Source of the DNA: Molanna angustata
Lineage: Eukaryota; Arthropoda; Insecta; Trichoptera; Molannidae
DNA length: 64,000 bases
Direction: 5' to 3'
Assembly: GCA_963576475.1 (NCBI GenBank)
Contig: OY754982.1
Span: 9,223,280 to 9,287,279 of the forward strand
Shown: piece by piece, positions 43,131 to 55,293 of the stretch
Layout of the letters: the number at the start of each line of letters is the position of its first letter
Position numbering within the stretch: position 1 is the first letter of the stretch
Program-made: the position numbers and the translations under genes
The notes under the pieces: model-generated
What the model was told of the DNA's origin: nothing
Databases searched by the model: none
What the model saw: only the letters and a program-made list of their open reading frames with translations

Positions 43131-44279
43131 AAATAATGTAATTTATTGTTTATTGTATTCTGAAGTAATCCAATTATTGTCATTTTGATAGTGATAATTA
43201 CTACTGCGAGTTATTGAACTTACAAATATAAAATAAGATTGAATATGTCAATGATATTTGATTCTTCATGTAAGTACTTCACCCAAAGTTTATCCCATCC
43301 GCTTAATTCGCAAAAAGTTTGAGTTCAAAAGACTCAAAGTAGGTAGGCATATACATATTTTTTCCATTATAACGGGCTTTGAAAGACATCCGGAAAATTT
43401 TCGCCTTCATCTCCTCAATATATCCCTAACGACATTTTGAAGAGTTTCGGTCGCAGACGGCAACGAAGAAAAAAATAATCTCAAACACCGTCTAGCCTAA
43501 AACAAAGAGACACGGAGAGGGTATATTTGCTGGTGGATTTTTTTGTCAAGAAGTTTGAGTAATTTACACTGTATACATCTAATGGAATACCTATACAGGT
43601 ATGGTTGCTATGAAATGTAACAAGGGTTTGTCTCAAATATACCCGAAATATAAAGCGGTTTGGAAAGCTACACCACACCTTGCATTGCTTGCAGTTTTAA
43701 AAGAAAAAAAACATGAAATTGTCTTCAAATGAAAATAATAACTATCAGGATGATTTTATAAAGTGAATTATTCTTCTGAAACTCTTCAATTTTCGAGGGA
43801 TTTGCGTATTATTGTATGAAAGATAATATTGCTACTTATAATATTACGCCTTATCCCTCATGGGGAAGGCAGAGAGAACCACCGAAGGCTACATTTTTTC
43901 TATCATGACACATTCATTTTTAAATCGTTTCTTTATATGATAGGTTATTAATCTGGATTTTTAAAACGTTATTTTTATATTGCTCGAGACGCAATATATA
44001 AATAACATAAATTCAACTCCTTTTACAAACATCTTTACTTTCTTATACATTTCCTTTACATCTTCTACATAAATAAAATTCAAGAACCAAATTACGATTT
44101 CAATCATTTTAAAAGTGTCCTGTAATTTTATCAAGTACGACAGTCAATTTTGGAACGTCAAATATAGAAATCCCAAAAAAGAGATGAGTGGATGAAAATA
44201 GTATTTTTTTAAACGTCAAATATAGACTATATTAATATTTAATCTCTAATTTATTGAATTTGATTCTAAGATGCTATAG
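43131..44279. other. Mostly unassigned
   Basis: A minus-strand relic of the RTE-like type B end (GGTTCTCTCTGCCTTCCCCA on the minus strand) lies at about 43848-43885. Nothing else was recognised. Confidence 0.4.
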
Positions 44280-44595
44280 TAGGCTATTTAGTATATTTTG
44301 AAAATAGTTTCCCCAGCACCTCAAAAGATACGTCTTTTAAATAAAAGAAAAACAGTTTGTATTTACATCTTTATTCTATTGCATGATTTTTTTTGAAATT
44401 TGATATTGTTTAATAATTTTCTTGTTAAATTAGGTTTAGTTAAACCCTTTTTTATTTTTTTATTGTATGTAACTAAAAAACTACAATGCCTATGAAGTAG
44501 ATTTTTACTTCAATCGAAAGAGAATATGAAAATCCACCGAGTTTTTTATTATTATAATATTTTAATTACTATTCTTGCTATTTAAAAAAACTTTA
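44280..44595 (+). repeat. Interspersed repeat of unknown class, copy 2
   Basis: Counterpart of 14780-15115 (shared words are listed there). Confidence 0.55.
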
Positions 44596-44611
44596 TATTT
44601 TACCTTTTCTT

Positions 44612-44661
44612 CACGAAAAAATGTATATCACATATTAGGTGATATACAATATTTTTTCGTG
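44612..44661. repeat. Inverted repeat / hairpin
   Basis: CACGAAAAAATGTATATCAC and the near-complement of GTGATATACAATATTTTTTC pair around a short ATATTAG loop, with one bulge. No neighbouring gene for it to terminate. Confidence 0.5.
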
Positions 44662-44799
44662 TTTCATACATTAGAAGGTAATTTAGGGTGCATTTTTTAA
44701 AACATCCGTATATTCAGGGTATACAAGGGTCTTAATTTTAAATCATATGGGTCTTCCTATCACTGAAATTGAGAGACCGAGCAAGAGTATTTGAATATG

Positions 44800-45060
44800 A
44801 TTTATACTCCTCACTACCCCAAGGGGAGATAGTAGGGAGTAATTAATTTGCAATTTTTTTGGTTATTGTTTTTGCAGATAATTAACTAGAATCATGCTGA
44901 GATTGTATTTTGAAAGTTTCTGTATGTGTGTGTGCTGTGTACTATGTACTATGTACGGCGTATTACTCGACTTCATCTATTATAGACTAAAGTACTCATT
45001 CGATTCTTTTCAAATTTTGCAAATTTGTATATCTAATACTAGGTAAAGGTAAAAGATATC
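44800..45060 (+). repeat. CCCCAAGGGG-family repeat, single orientation
   Basis: ACTCCTCACTACCCCAAGGG, GAATCATGCTGAGATTGTAT, a short GT run, TGTACTATGTACGGCG and TCGATTCTTTTCAAATTTTG give the family in one piece without the inverted partner seen at 19063. Confidence 0.6.
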
Positions 45061-45296
45061 TGATGAGTGCTTCTTAATTATTTTAACTATCAAACATTTC
45101 GCGGTGACCAAAAGTTCAGGATTTTTTTTTTCAAATTGCTTAAAAAGCACATTACTTTGATAAAATGGTATTGAAATATCATCAAATTTTCATAATAAGA
45201 TTCAAAAAATAGAGAACCACCTCATTTAATGATAATGTTAAAAATTATCCATATACATACCATAAATGTAATAGTTTTTCACCAAATGAATATGGT

Positions 45297-45385
45297 TGGT
45301 TGGAAGATATTGCCATTTGGCAATAATCCCGCCATTGTGCACATGTGCTCAGAAAGTTTAAAAGAAATAAATAAATAAATATTTT
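45297..45385 (+). repeat. CR1-like LINE tail
   Basis: GGTTGGAAGATATTGCCATT, TGGCAATAATCCCGCCATTG and an AAAT tail match the last 90 bp of 1569-2345. No coding sequence is attached. Confidence 0.55.
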
Positions 45386-47336
45386 GTGGAGTGACATGGT
45401 AGGGAGGCGTATAGTGTTGGCCATTAGTCACTCATTTATTGAAGAATCTAGGTACCTATTGGCCGTGTTCACCAAGGAATATCAAATGGATCATCAACTA
45501 ACTACCTGCTCGGAGCTCAAATCCTTGAGTGCATCACTCAGTGTATTTGCATTTCACCAACTAAAAATCAACTTTCTTAATTGAGCCCTAGGCTCAAATC
45601 TCCTTAAATTTCCGGTGTACAGGAATACGAACTCAAGTTAAATTATATAGAAATATTTAAAAATCAAGAACACATAATTTATCTTGTTTCCTTTATTTAA
45701 ATAACAATCAAATTTTATTCAGTGTGTAGTTCACAATTTTCAAATGTTTTTGAAATTGTTTAAAAAAAAGTAGCTAATACTTTGATGTCATCAGTAGGTA
45801 TATTCGCATTAGTGTGGTGAATGGCCGCGAGCGCTGTATAACTGATACCATGTTTACAAACATATCGCACACCTGCTATTCTACCCCTGCTACCTGTGTC
45901 ATTGTGCATACCACCATTATTGTTTTCGTTGACATCAGTTATGCTGTTTTAAATAAAATTCAATTTTATATCTGTATAATACAGAAAAATCAAATATAAC
46001 ATAAAATATAACACTTATGACACAAAACAACTAACAATAAGTGCTAAAATGTAATAATTTTAGTTACAAAATACGTTGATGAATGACTTGATCCACAATA
46101 TACCGTCACTTAAGAGTTGAGTCGCCGGCGTCACTTAACGGTAGTAAGATTATTTGGTGAAACGAAATTTTACGCTAAGTGCATCAAAAATTGATTTTAG
46201 CGCTTAGGAACCTTGGTGAAAGTGGGGGTATATCTTTGTCATGTTTGATAGCTAAAATTGGGAATTTTAAATAAAAATAGGAATTTCGTTGAAGTCAAAA
46301 ATAAGTAATTATGAAAAACTTTTCTCCTATGAAAAATATAACAATTTCATAGTTATTTATAATATAGTGTATCATGAATATAAAATCTCAACTTTTATTT
46401 CATGAAGAAATTGTATCCATTGTGAATATGTATGCATCCAACGATGACGATGGTTTGGAGTTATTTCGGTTTGAGTCTTTGCTCGTGTCAGGTAACAAAG
46501 GGAAGATGTCGCTGGCATCGCATTTGAAGGGGATGACATCTCTTGAATCATGTTATACTCGGATATTTCAATGAAGGTAGTACAACCTGCTATACATAAT
46601 ATATATTTTAGTATGGGAACTAACCTAATCCTTTGGGAACACTCAAGTGCCTGTTGTCTGGATCGGTTCTTTGTTGTTTCTCGTTTATGCATATTTAATA
46701 GACGAACCTACATAACATACCTCAACATACTCCCTCGAAAATCTACGCTGGGTTCCTTCGTTTGAAGATACTAACTAAATATTTATTTATTTATGTATTG
46801 GTGTATTGAGATTACAGTCAAATTAAGATAATTTGTAGAACATAAATCTGTAGTGAGTGATTAGACAAAGTTGGGTGCATACATACACATAACATCCATA
46901 TTTATACCTTTTTCTACCCTCCTTTTCTATCCTTTTTATTGCCTTGGCCTGAACATGACCTTAAAATATAAAGTAAAAGAACATTGTTGCATTTAATTTT
47001 TTAAATATTTTTCTCATATACCTAATAACTGTCATCTTGTCAAACACATAAACATATCTTCTCAATCCGCTGAATTTAATTAACTTCAGTGACGTGAAAA
47101 TCAAAAGAAAACTTAAAACAAAAAATATCGAGATTTCCTAAACCCTAATCTTTTCCACCAGTGAGTCTTAATATGAACAAATATTAAGACTCACTTATAT
47201 TAACATAATATTAACAAATAAACATGCCTCGATGATGTATCTTGCACGAAATGCTCCAAAATTAAAAATAAATAAGTAAAATAGAACTAAGTATTTTATT
47301 ATAATGAAGTACCATATCTTTATATACAGGGTGTCC
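45386..47336. other. No gene recognised
   Basis: Chance ORFs only. A perfect 14-bp inverted repeat (GTGAGTCTTAATAT / ATATTAAGACTCAC) lies at 47161-47194. Confidence 0.45.
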
Positions 47337-48221
47337 CATAATCCAACGTATTCCTTTTAAGGGCTATTATACCAACTCATGACTCGCCAGAATATGTAAA
47401 TATGACCTTTGTAAAAGTGCCTTAGTTTTCGAGATATTTCCACTTTTACAAAGTGCCCGAAAATCTCCGCCTTGGATTGGTTTTTCGAGTGCCATATTTA
47501 CAAATTTCAATATTTTGGAATTCTAATTTATGTTTAACAATCTTGAATAACTCAGCTGTTGATCACAATCCAAAATATTAATAAAACCTTTTTTTGGCGG
47601 AAAAAAAAATTATGGCACGGGTAATGAATTAAAAAAAAATAGTTATTTTATTTTTAAGATTTGTAATTCTATAGATTTGTATGATTTTTAAGTATAGTTT
47701 TTAATGTAGATTTTTAATTTTAGTTCTTAATTTTAGCTGTGTTCTATTTGCTTCATTACTTATTGTCTTGATTTTATTATTTTTAATGTTGTTTTACTTG
47801 TTAGTTTTATCAATTTGTAGTAATGGTAATAATTTTTATAATTATAAAAGAGTAAAACAGAGTTCACTTATTTACTAAAGAAGAAGCAAAATTTCAGTGT
47901 GAACACTTGCCTTAAGATTATTTAAATGTTTTATTCAGTTAAAATAAATCCTTGACACTTTAATAAATTAAAGCAAGTGTTTACGCCGGAAATCCTAATA
48001 AATGAAATAATTTCACAATCAGCTCATTTTACAGTAAAATAGCAATATCTTTTTTTTATTGTGAAAGTCTAGTTGCATGTTAATTATATCAAATGGTCTG
48101 TTGTTTTTTGATCTATTTATCTCTAAAATCTCTAGTCTATCTGATTTTTTGCCTATTTATGAATTATGTAAAATTTGGATATTTTCCTGTGGGTTGAATA
48201 AATGATTGTTTTTATTGAGAT
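47337..48221. other. Unassigned; starts with a transposon-like terminus
   Basis: TACAGGGTGTCCCATAATCC at 47335 resembles the terminal inverted repeats of Tc1/mariner-type elements, but no inverted partner was found within 2 kb. The rest is AT-rich. Confidence 0.35.
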
Positions 48222-49120
48222 GTGAAGCAAAATTTGAGGTATCATATGCGTTGTTCTTTCGGTGACAGGAAAATTATTCGAAAAACAATTATTCGAATGC
48301 TCAATTTTACGAAAATCAATTTTACGAATGGCAATTATTCGAATCACATTTTTTCGAAAAACAATTTTCCGAACACACAATTCTCAGAATTTACAATTGT
48401 TCGAATTTTTATGACGTCATGTTGGTAGTATTGTGAGAGAAATAAACCATAGATTTTTATTGTAATATACTAGATGTCGTAGTTAGCAAATTTTGTATGA
48501 ATCGAAAACAAATGACTCACTTTTTGCACGGAGTACTACATCTACATAGTATATTATGTATAATAAAAATCTATGGTATAAACAACATGGCGACGCACCG
48601 CGCTGTCAGATATCCTAGGATGTACACCTATTTTTTAAACCTAAACCTACAAAACTTTGGTGAACATAGGTTGGTTAGGTTTGTTTGTAGTTATAATTGC
48701 GACTGTCGTGAGCCAGTTGTATTATATATTGAAAAAAGTAACTATAATATTAAAGTAAAATAACTAAATTGGTGTGAATACTAGATAAACACAAACTGGT
48801 GTACAAACTAGGCTATCCCGCGCTGTCAAATATCAGTTATTAAAAATGTGCAAACATACGTACCCAATAATAATACAACAAGAAATAATAGTCTTCATCG
48901 AATATATTTTACTGGCAACAAATATGTCAAAGGAGGCAACATAATGACACAAAAATATATTAAATTCGGTTAATTGGTTTTCCAACAAATGTTAGTTCGA
49001 ATAATTTGCTTTCGGACAATGGTCATTCTGATAACTGATTTTCGAAAAATTGTTATTCGAACAATTGCGCATTCGAACAGTTGTGTTTCGAAGAATTTTC
49101 ATGTAATCGTTCTTTCATGC
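48222..49120. mobile_element. Element with TTCGAA-rich iterated inverted ends
   Basis: The left end (48264-48410) is made of irregular 18-20 bp units such as CAATTATTCGAA and AATTTTACGAA. The right end (48975-49107) carries the inverted equivalents (TTCGAATAATTT, TTCGAAAAATTG, TTCGAACAATTG). Outermost, GGAAAATTATTCG faces CGAAGAATTTTC. Between them, 48448-48580 is a second foldback (CATAGATTTTTATT / AATAAAAATCTATG). No transposase was recognised in the roughly 550-bp interior. Confidence 0.5.
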
Positions 49121-49754
49121 TACACTAGAGTAATTTTTGCTTTGTTTTACGGGTCCGGAATTTAGAACTAGAGTATAAAAATCATAATAAAGAAGTCTTT
49201 TTTCGATTTAGCAACTCATATATAACACATAGTGAAATGGAATTCGTTGTATACTGTGTACCTTCAGCACTTCGTACGATATTTTCATGTTTCCAAAATA
49301 TATCCAACTTGAGCGGTAGGTACATCGGATCCTTGTTGTAAGGACGGGTCGGTACCAATAGGAAATCCTTTGTCATGACTGTGCTGTTGTGAGAAATATG
49401 AAGTAAGTATTGTGGAGAGCAGACGATGAGTATGCAGGAGAAGAATGATCTTTTGCCCAGCATGCCTCTTGTTACTTACTGTCGCAAAGCCAACGGAGGC
49501 GAGGCGTCTGCTACCTACAGTAGTTTGAATATTATATGTACTTGCAGTTAAATATAGACGCCTACAGGAAAATCAAAAAGTATCGACCAAATATATTTTG
49601 TATCTTATTAGTAAAGAAATAATTACTGAACCAAATTAAATAAACAAAATTGAGACACAAGTTTTCTTGAAATGTGTCCTTAATTTATATTTTGTTTTAC
49701 TTGTTTGAAGTTTGTAAAATATGTAAATCAAATAGATGATTCCGTAGACGCTCT
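49121..49754. other. No gene recognised
   Basis: Nothing beyond chance ORFs. Confidence 0.45.
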
Positions 49755-49965
49755 TGTTAAATTGCTCAGTTGAAGAATATAATTGGTACTATTTAGTAAT
49801 ATTTAAATTGTTGAGTTGAAGAATATAAGTAGGTGCTCATTAGTCACTTATATTTAGGTAAATTTTTCAGTTGAAAAATATAGTATATAGGTGTTCTTTA
49901 GTAATATTGAGTAAAATTGTTGAGTTGAAGAATATAAGTAGGTACTCTTTAGTAATATAGGTACT
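49755..49965. repeat. Degenerate tandem repeat
   Basis: Four units carry variants of AATTGTTGAGTTGAAGAATA, then TAAGTAGGTACTC and TTTAGTAATAT, starting near 49758, 49806, 49861 and 49913. Unit length varies between about 48 and 55 bp. Confidence 0.6.
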
Positions 49966-50000
49966 TATGGTGTTACTAGGTAGGCACTCTAAATTATATA

Positions 50001-50167
50001 ATGAATATGTCCTTGTTAAACAAGTACATATACATCTTCCTACGTTCCCTAAAATAAGCAAATAAATGCTTATGCTATAGGTGAACGAAATCGGTCGAGG
50101 CAGGATTCGAACTTGCGACCACTGGATTACTAGCCCAGCGCGCTAACCGCTCTGCCATAGACCCATC
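50001..50167 (-). mobile_element. SINE-1, minus-strand copy
   Basis: Its reverse complement follows 10435-10602 nearly base for base: GGCAGAGCGGTTAGCGCGCT, the CTAGTAA anticodon-type loop, AGTTCGAATCCTGCCTCGAC, and the body to GGACATATTCAT. Two copies this similar 40 kb apart suggest recent SINE activity. Confidence 0.8.
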
Positions 50168-50686
50168 TATATTAAATGACTATATTAAATGCATTTGCTG
50201 TGTTGACCAACAGAAATTTGAGGTACAATAATTTATTTATTTAATTCTGCCTTTTCGGTGGATAAATTGCAAGAGTGGATTTGGATGTTATTTTTCTAAA
50301 AAGTGCGAAATTCGCCAATAAAATAGGGTTTATCGAAAATGCGAATAATTCGTTTGTAATGTATTGAGAAAATTCAACAGCTATTTTGTATATTTTTCAT
50401 TTGGAACTTCGATCTCCTTTTAGTCTCGTCACTTTTCAATGAATATTTTTTTTTCAACATTCAGTGTTGACCATCTTTTTTATAACACAATCATGTCACC
50501 GTTTAAATCATCTATATTTTCAAAAACTGATATTTAGTATTAGTAAAATTTTAAAAATGTCGGAAGTACTTTATATAATTTTGACTGCCCGCTTAAACAT
50601 AAGCTGTATAAGTACTGTGGACCATGGTTGTTGTTTGGGTTTGTTTGAACTTATCTCTTTTATTGTTGTTATTGCTGTCATTTTTA
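50168..50686. other. No gene recognised
   Basis: AT-rich sequence leading to the Helitron-like cluster. Confidence 0.45.
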
Positions 50687-51738
50687 TCCAACTGTCGATT
50701 TGTTCAGGAGAACTTTGTTCTCTTAACATATCGACAATGTATCAAGCCAGAATACGCGAGAATTGTATGGAGAGGTCTACTTTTTTCACGGCTTTTCCAA
50801 CTTTGAAGTCAAAAAACACCAACTTAGAGGCTTCGCAGCATATATGTTCCATACACGGATTTACTCAGAATTCGGAGTAGAACATTTCGTGTGTCTGTGT
50901 GTGTGTGTGTCTGTGTGTGTGTCTGTGTGTGTGTGTGTCTGTGTGTCTGTGTGTGTGTCTGTGTGTCCGTCCCCCCCTTATAACTTTTGATCCGCTCAAT
51001 TTACAGAGCCTAAAATTTCAGAATATATAAACAGTTACAGGCCTACAAAACTTTTATACTCGGAATTTTGAATTTTTGTTTCAGTCAGGGGTTATCAACT
51101 TTTGAATTTTTATTTTATTTTTCCATATATCTCAGAAACCATAAACGGTAGAACGCTGAAAATTGGTACAAACATAGACAAATACAAAATCTCAAATTAG
51201 TTTTTTCAAAAAAATTCCAGGGTTTCTCAAACATTTTTTATTAAGAAAAATATTTTTTTTATGATAAATTTATGAGTTTAACTGCCTATATTTCCAAAAC
51301 TTTTACAATTATCGAAAAAAGCCGAAACACCCCAACTAGATAATTTAATTTTCTATAAAAAATATTAACATTGTAGTAGAAGATCTCAATTTTTTTTTAA
51401 CAATTTTTTTAAAAATTGAATTTAGTGACGACATCGCTTCATACATTTTGTATGGCAGTCGCCTATACACAATATGTAAGAAGACTTAATAGTTTGATAC
51501 TTCATCTCCAAACATACATATACATCCCATCATGCTATTTGCATATTCTGGGTAGGAAAAAGAATCTTCCTCCATACTATCCTATCTTGACATACATACC
51601 TACACATGTTGTATAGAAAACAAAATATCTGAAAATATTCAATAATTTGTATCTATGGGTTTATAGTTTGGTACATATTCTTCAACTATACATACTATCG
51701 CTATCGACAGTTGGATCTCATGTGTTACATGCAACTAG
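50687..51738 (+). mobile_element. Helitron-like copy A (1,052 bp)
   Basis: Complete. The microsatellite spans about 50890-50966. Its 3' flank begins a 109-bp spacer (TATTATTATTATAG). It is matched at exactly 3,342 bp distance by copy D. Confidence 0.9.
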
Positions 51739-51847
51739 TATTATTATTATAGTATTTTTCTTATATTATTGTTGTATAATGCAGCCAGTGATGAATAAGT
51801 TATATTGCATTACTATTATTGTATTATCTTTGTATTATTGTTTATTA
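51739..51847. repeat. 109-bp spacer, duplicated at 55081-55189
   Basis: It carries ATGCAGCCAGTGATGAATAA and is repeated identically, as far as I can see, 3,342 bp downstream. Not related to the Helitron-like element. Confidence 0.85.
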
Positions 51848-51943
51848 CTAGTTGCATGTAACACATGAGATCCAACTGTCGATAGCGATAGTATGTATAG
51901 TTGAAGAATATGTACCAAATTATAAACCCATAAATACAAATTA
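51848..51943 (-). mobile_element. 3' end piece of the inverted host copy, first duplicate
   Basis: CTAGTTGCATGTAACACATG to TACAAATTA is the inverted 3' end of the family. It continues beyond copy B as TTGAATAT (52974-52981) and beyond copy C as 54012-54028. The second duplicate is 55190-55293. Confidence 0.85.
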
Positions 51944-52973
51944 TCCAACTGTCGATTTGTTCAGGAGAACTTTGTTCTCTTAACATATCGACAATGTATC
52001 AAGCCAGAATACGCGAGAATTGTATGGAGAGGTCTACTTTTTTCATGGCTTTTCCAACTTTGAAGTCAAAAAACACCAACTTAGAGGCTTCGCAGCATAT
52101 ATGTTCCATACACGGATTTACTCAGAATTCGGAGTAGAACATTTCGTGTGTCTGTGTGTGTGTGTGTGTGTGTGTCTGTGTGTGTGTGTGTGTGTCTGTG
52201 TGTCCGTCCCCCCCTTATAACTTTTGATCCGCTCAATTTACAGAGCCTAAAATTTCAGAATATATAAACAGTTACAGGCCTACAAAACTTTTATACTCGG
52301 AATTTTGAATTTTTGTTTCAGTCAGGGGTTATCAACTTTTGAATTTTTATTTTATTTTTCCATATATCTCAGAAACCATAAACGCTAGAACGCTGAAAAT
52401 TTGTACAAACATAGACAAATACAAAATCTCAAATTAGTTTTTTCAAAAAAATTCCAGGGTTTCTCAAACATTTTTTATTAAGAAAAATATTTTTTTTATG
52501 ATAAATTTATGAGTTTAACTGCCTATATTTCCAAAACTTTTACAATTATCGAAAAAAGCCGAAACACCCCAACTAGATAATTCAATTTTCTATAAAAAAT
52601 ATTAACATTGTAGTAGAAGATCTCAATTTTTTTTTAACAATTTTTTTAAAAATTGAATTTAGTGACGACATCGCTTCATACATTTTGTATGGCAGTCGCC
52701 TATACACAATATGTAAGAAGACTTAATAGTTTGTTACTTCATCTCCAAACATACATACATACCATCATGCAATTTGCATATTCTGGGTAGGAAAAAGGAT
52801 CTTCCTCCATACTATCCTATCTTGACATACATACCTACATATGTTGTATAGAAAACAAAATATCTGAAAATATTCAATAATTTGTATCTATGGGTTTATA
52901 GTTTGGTACATATTCTTCAACTATACATACTATCGCTATCGACAGTTGGATCTCATGTGTTACATGCAACTAG
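51944..52973 (+). mobile_element. Helitron-like copy B (1,030 bp)
   Basis: Complete, inserted between TACAAATTA and TTGAATAT of the host piece. The second duplicate has the uninterrupted AAATTATTGAATAT at 55281-55293, the exact empty site. Confidence 0.9.
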
Positions 52974-52981
52974 TTGAATAT

Positions 52982-54011
52982 TCCAACTGTCGATTTGTTC
53001 AGGAGAACTTTGTTCTCTTAACATATCGACAATGTATCAAGCCAGAATACGCGAGAATTGTATGGAGAGGTCTACTTTTTTCATGGCTTTTCCAACTTTG
53101 AAGTCAAAAAACACCAACTTAGAGGCTTCGCAGCATATATGTTCCATACACGGATTTACTCAGAATTCGGAGTAGAACATTTCGTGTGTCTGTGTGTGTG
53201 TGTGTGTGTGTGTCTGTGTGTGTGTGTGTGTGTCTGTGTGTCCGTCCCCCCCTTATAACTTTTGATCCGCTCAATTTACAGAGCCTAAAATTTCAGAATA
53301 TATAAACAGTTACAGGCCTACAAAACTTTTATACTCGGAATTTTGAATTTTTGTTTCAGTCAGGGGTTATCAACTTTTGAATTTTTATTTTATTTTTCCA
53401 TATATCTCAGAAACCATAAACGGTAGAACGCTGAAAATTGGTACAAACATAGACAAATACAAAATCTCAAATTAGTTTTTTCAAAAAAATTCCAGGGTTT
53501 CTCAAACATTTTTTATTAAGAAAAATATTTTTTTTATGATAAATTTATGAGTTTAACTGCCTATATTTCCAAAACTTTTACAATTATCGAAAAAAGCCGA
53601 AACACCCCAACTAGATAATTTAATTTTCTATAAAAAATATTAACATTGTAGTAGAAGATCTCAATTTTTTTTTAACAATTTTTTTAAAAATTGAATTTAG
53701 TGACGACATCGCTTCATACATTTTGTATGGCAGTCGCCTATACACAATATGTAAGAAGACTTAATAGTTTGTTACTTCATCTCCAAACATACATACATAC
53801 CATCATGCAATTTGCATATTCTGGGTAGGAAAAAGGATCTTCTTCCATACTATCCTATCTTGACATACATACCTACATATGTTGTATAGAAAACAAAATA
53901 TCTGAAAATATTCAATAATTTGTATCTATGGGTTTATAGTTTGGTACATATTCTTCAACTATACATACTATCGCTATCGACAGTTGGATCTCATGTGTTA
54001 CATGCAACTAG
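52982..54011 (+). mobile_element. Helitron-like copy C (1,030 bp)
   Basis: Complete, inserted between TTGAATAT and TTTCAGATATTTTG of the host. Its counterpart in the duplicate is copy E, with the same flanks. Confidence 0.9.
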
Positions 54012-54028
54012 TTTCAGATATTTTGTTT

Positions 54029-55080
54029 TCCAACTGTCGATTTGTTCAGGAGAACTTTGTTCTCTTAACATATCGACAATGTATCAAGCCAGAATACGCG
54101 AGAATTGTATGGAGAGGTCTACTTTTTTCACGGCTTTTCCAACTTTGAAGTCAAAAAACACCAACTTAGAGGCTTCGCAGCATATATGTTCCATACACGG
54201 ATTTACTCAGAATTCGGAGTAGAACATTTCGTGTGTCTGTGTGTGTGTGTGTCTGTGTGTGTGTCTGTGTGTGTGTGTGTCTGTGTGTCTGTGTGTGTGT
54301 CTGTGTGTCCGTCCCCCCCTTATAACTTTTGATCCGCTCAATTTACAGAGCATAAAATTTCAGAATATATAAACAGTTGCAGGCCTACAAAACTTTTATA
54401 CTCGGAATTTTGAATTTTTGTTTCAGTCAGGGGTTATCAACTTTTGAATTTTTATTTTATTTTTCCATATATCTCAGAAACCATAAACGGTAGAACGCTG
54501 AAAATTGGTACAAACATAGACAAATACAAAATCTCAAATTAGTTTTTTCAAAAAAATTCCAGGGTTTCTCAAACATTTTTTATTAAGAAAAATATTTTTT
54601 TTATGATAAATTTATGAGTTTAACTGCCTATATTTCCAAAACTTTTACAATTATCGAAAAAAGCCGAAACACCCTAACTAGATAATTTAATTTTCTATAA
54701 AAAATATTAACATTGTAGTAGAAGATCTCAATTTTTTTTTAACAATTTTTTTAAAAATTGAATTTAGTGACGACATCGCTTCATACATTTTGTATGGCAG
54801 TCGCCTATACACAATATGTAAGAAGACTTAATAGTTTGATACTTCATCTCCAAACATACATATACATCCCATCATGCTATTTGCATATTCTGGGTAGGAA
54901 AAAGAATCTTCCTCCATACTATCCTATCTTGACATACATACCTACACATGTTGTATAGAAAACAAAATATCTGAAAATATTCAATAATTTGTATCTATGG
55001 GTTTATAGTTTGGTACATATTCTTCAACTATACATACTATCGCTATCGACAGTTGGATCTCATGTGTTACATGCAACTAG
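54029..55080 (+). mobile_element. Helitron-like copy D, chimera of F-type and A-type (1,052 bp)
   Basis: The 5' flank (TTTCAGATATTTTGTTT) is that of F; the 3' flank is the spacer of A. Diagnostic bases agree: A at 54352 and G at 54379 match F, not A, while G at 54490 and later sites match A, not F. The switch lies between 54380 and 54490. Confidence 0.85.
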
Positions 55081-55189
55081 TATTATTATTATAGTATTTT
55101 TCTTATATTATTGTTGTATAATGCAGCCAGTGATGAATAAGTTATATTGCATTACTATTATTGTATTATCTTTGTATTATTGTTTATTA

Positions 55190-55293
55190 CTAGTTGCATG
55201 TAACACATGAGATCCAACTGTCGATAGCGATAGTATGTATAGTTGAAGAATATGTACCAAATTATAAACCCATAAATACAAATTATTGAATAT
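55190..55293 (-). mobile_element. 3' end piece of the inverted host copy J, second duplicate
   Basis: The first of four separated pieces of J; the others are 56257-56273, 60101-60166 and 61209-62063. Joined, they make 1,042 bp, the length of a whole element. Confidence 0.85.

Noticed and set aside
45460..46230. TIR element suggested by TTCACCAAGGAA at 45470 and TTCCTTGGTGAA-like words near 46210
   Set aside because: The match is only about 13 bp with no further pairing or target duplication; it could be chance.
46372..46765. Overlapping ORFs of 66-106 residues
   Set aside because: No motif, and frames overlap on both strands, as expected by chance; they are not supported as genes.
47335..47360. 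Tc1/mariner-type terminus TACAGGGTGTCCC
   Set aside because: No inverted partner or transposase remnant was found nearby, so an element cannot be delimited.
50763..50990. A 66-76 residue ORF starting MYGEVYFFHGF that recurs in most Helitron-like copies
   Set aside because: It merely reads through the repeated DNA into the microsatellite, so its end varies by copy. It is broken in copy E and by a frameshift in the old copy at 36439-36980. No sign of selection for protein.
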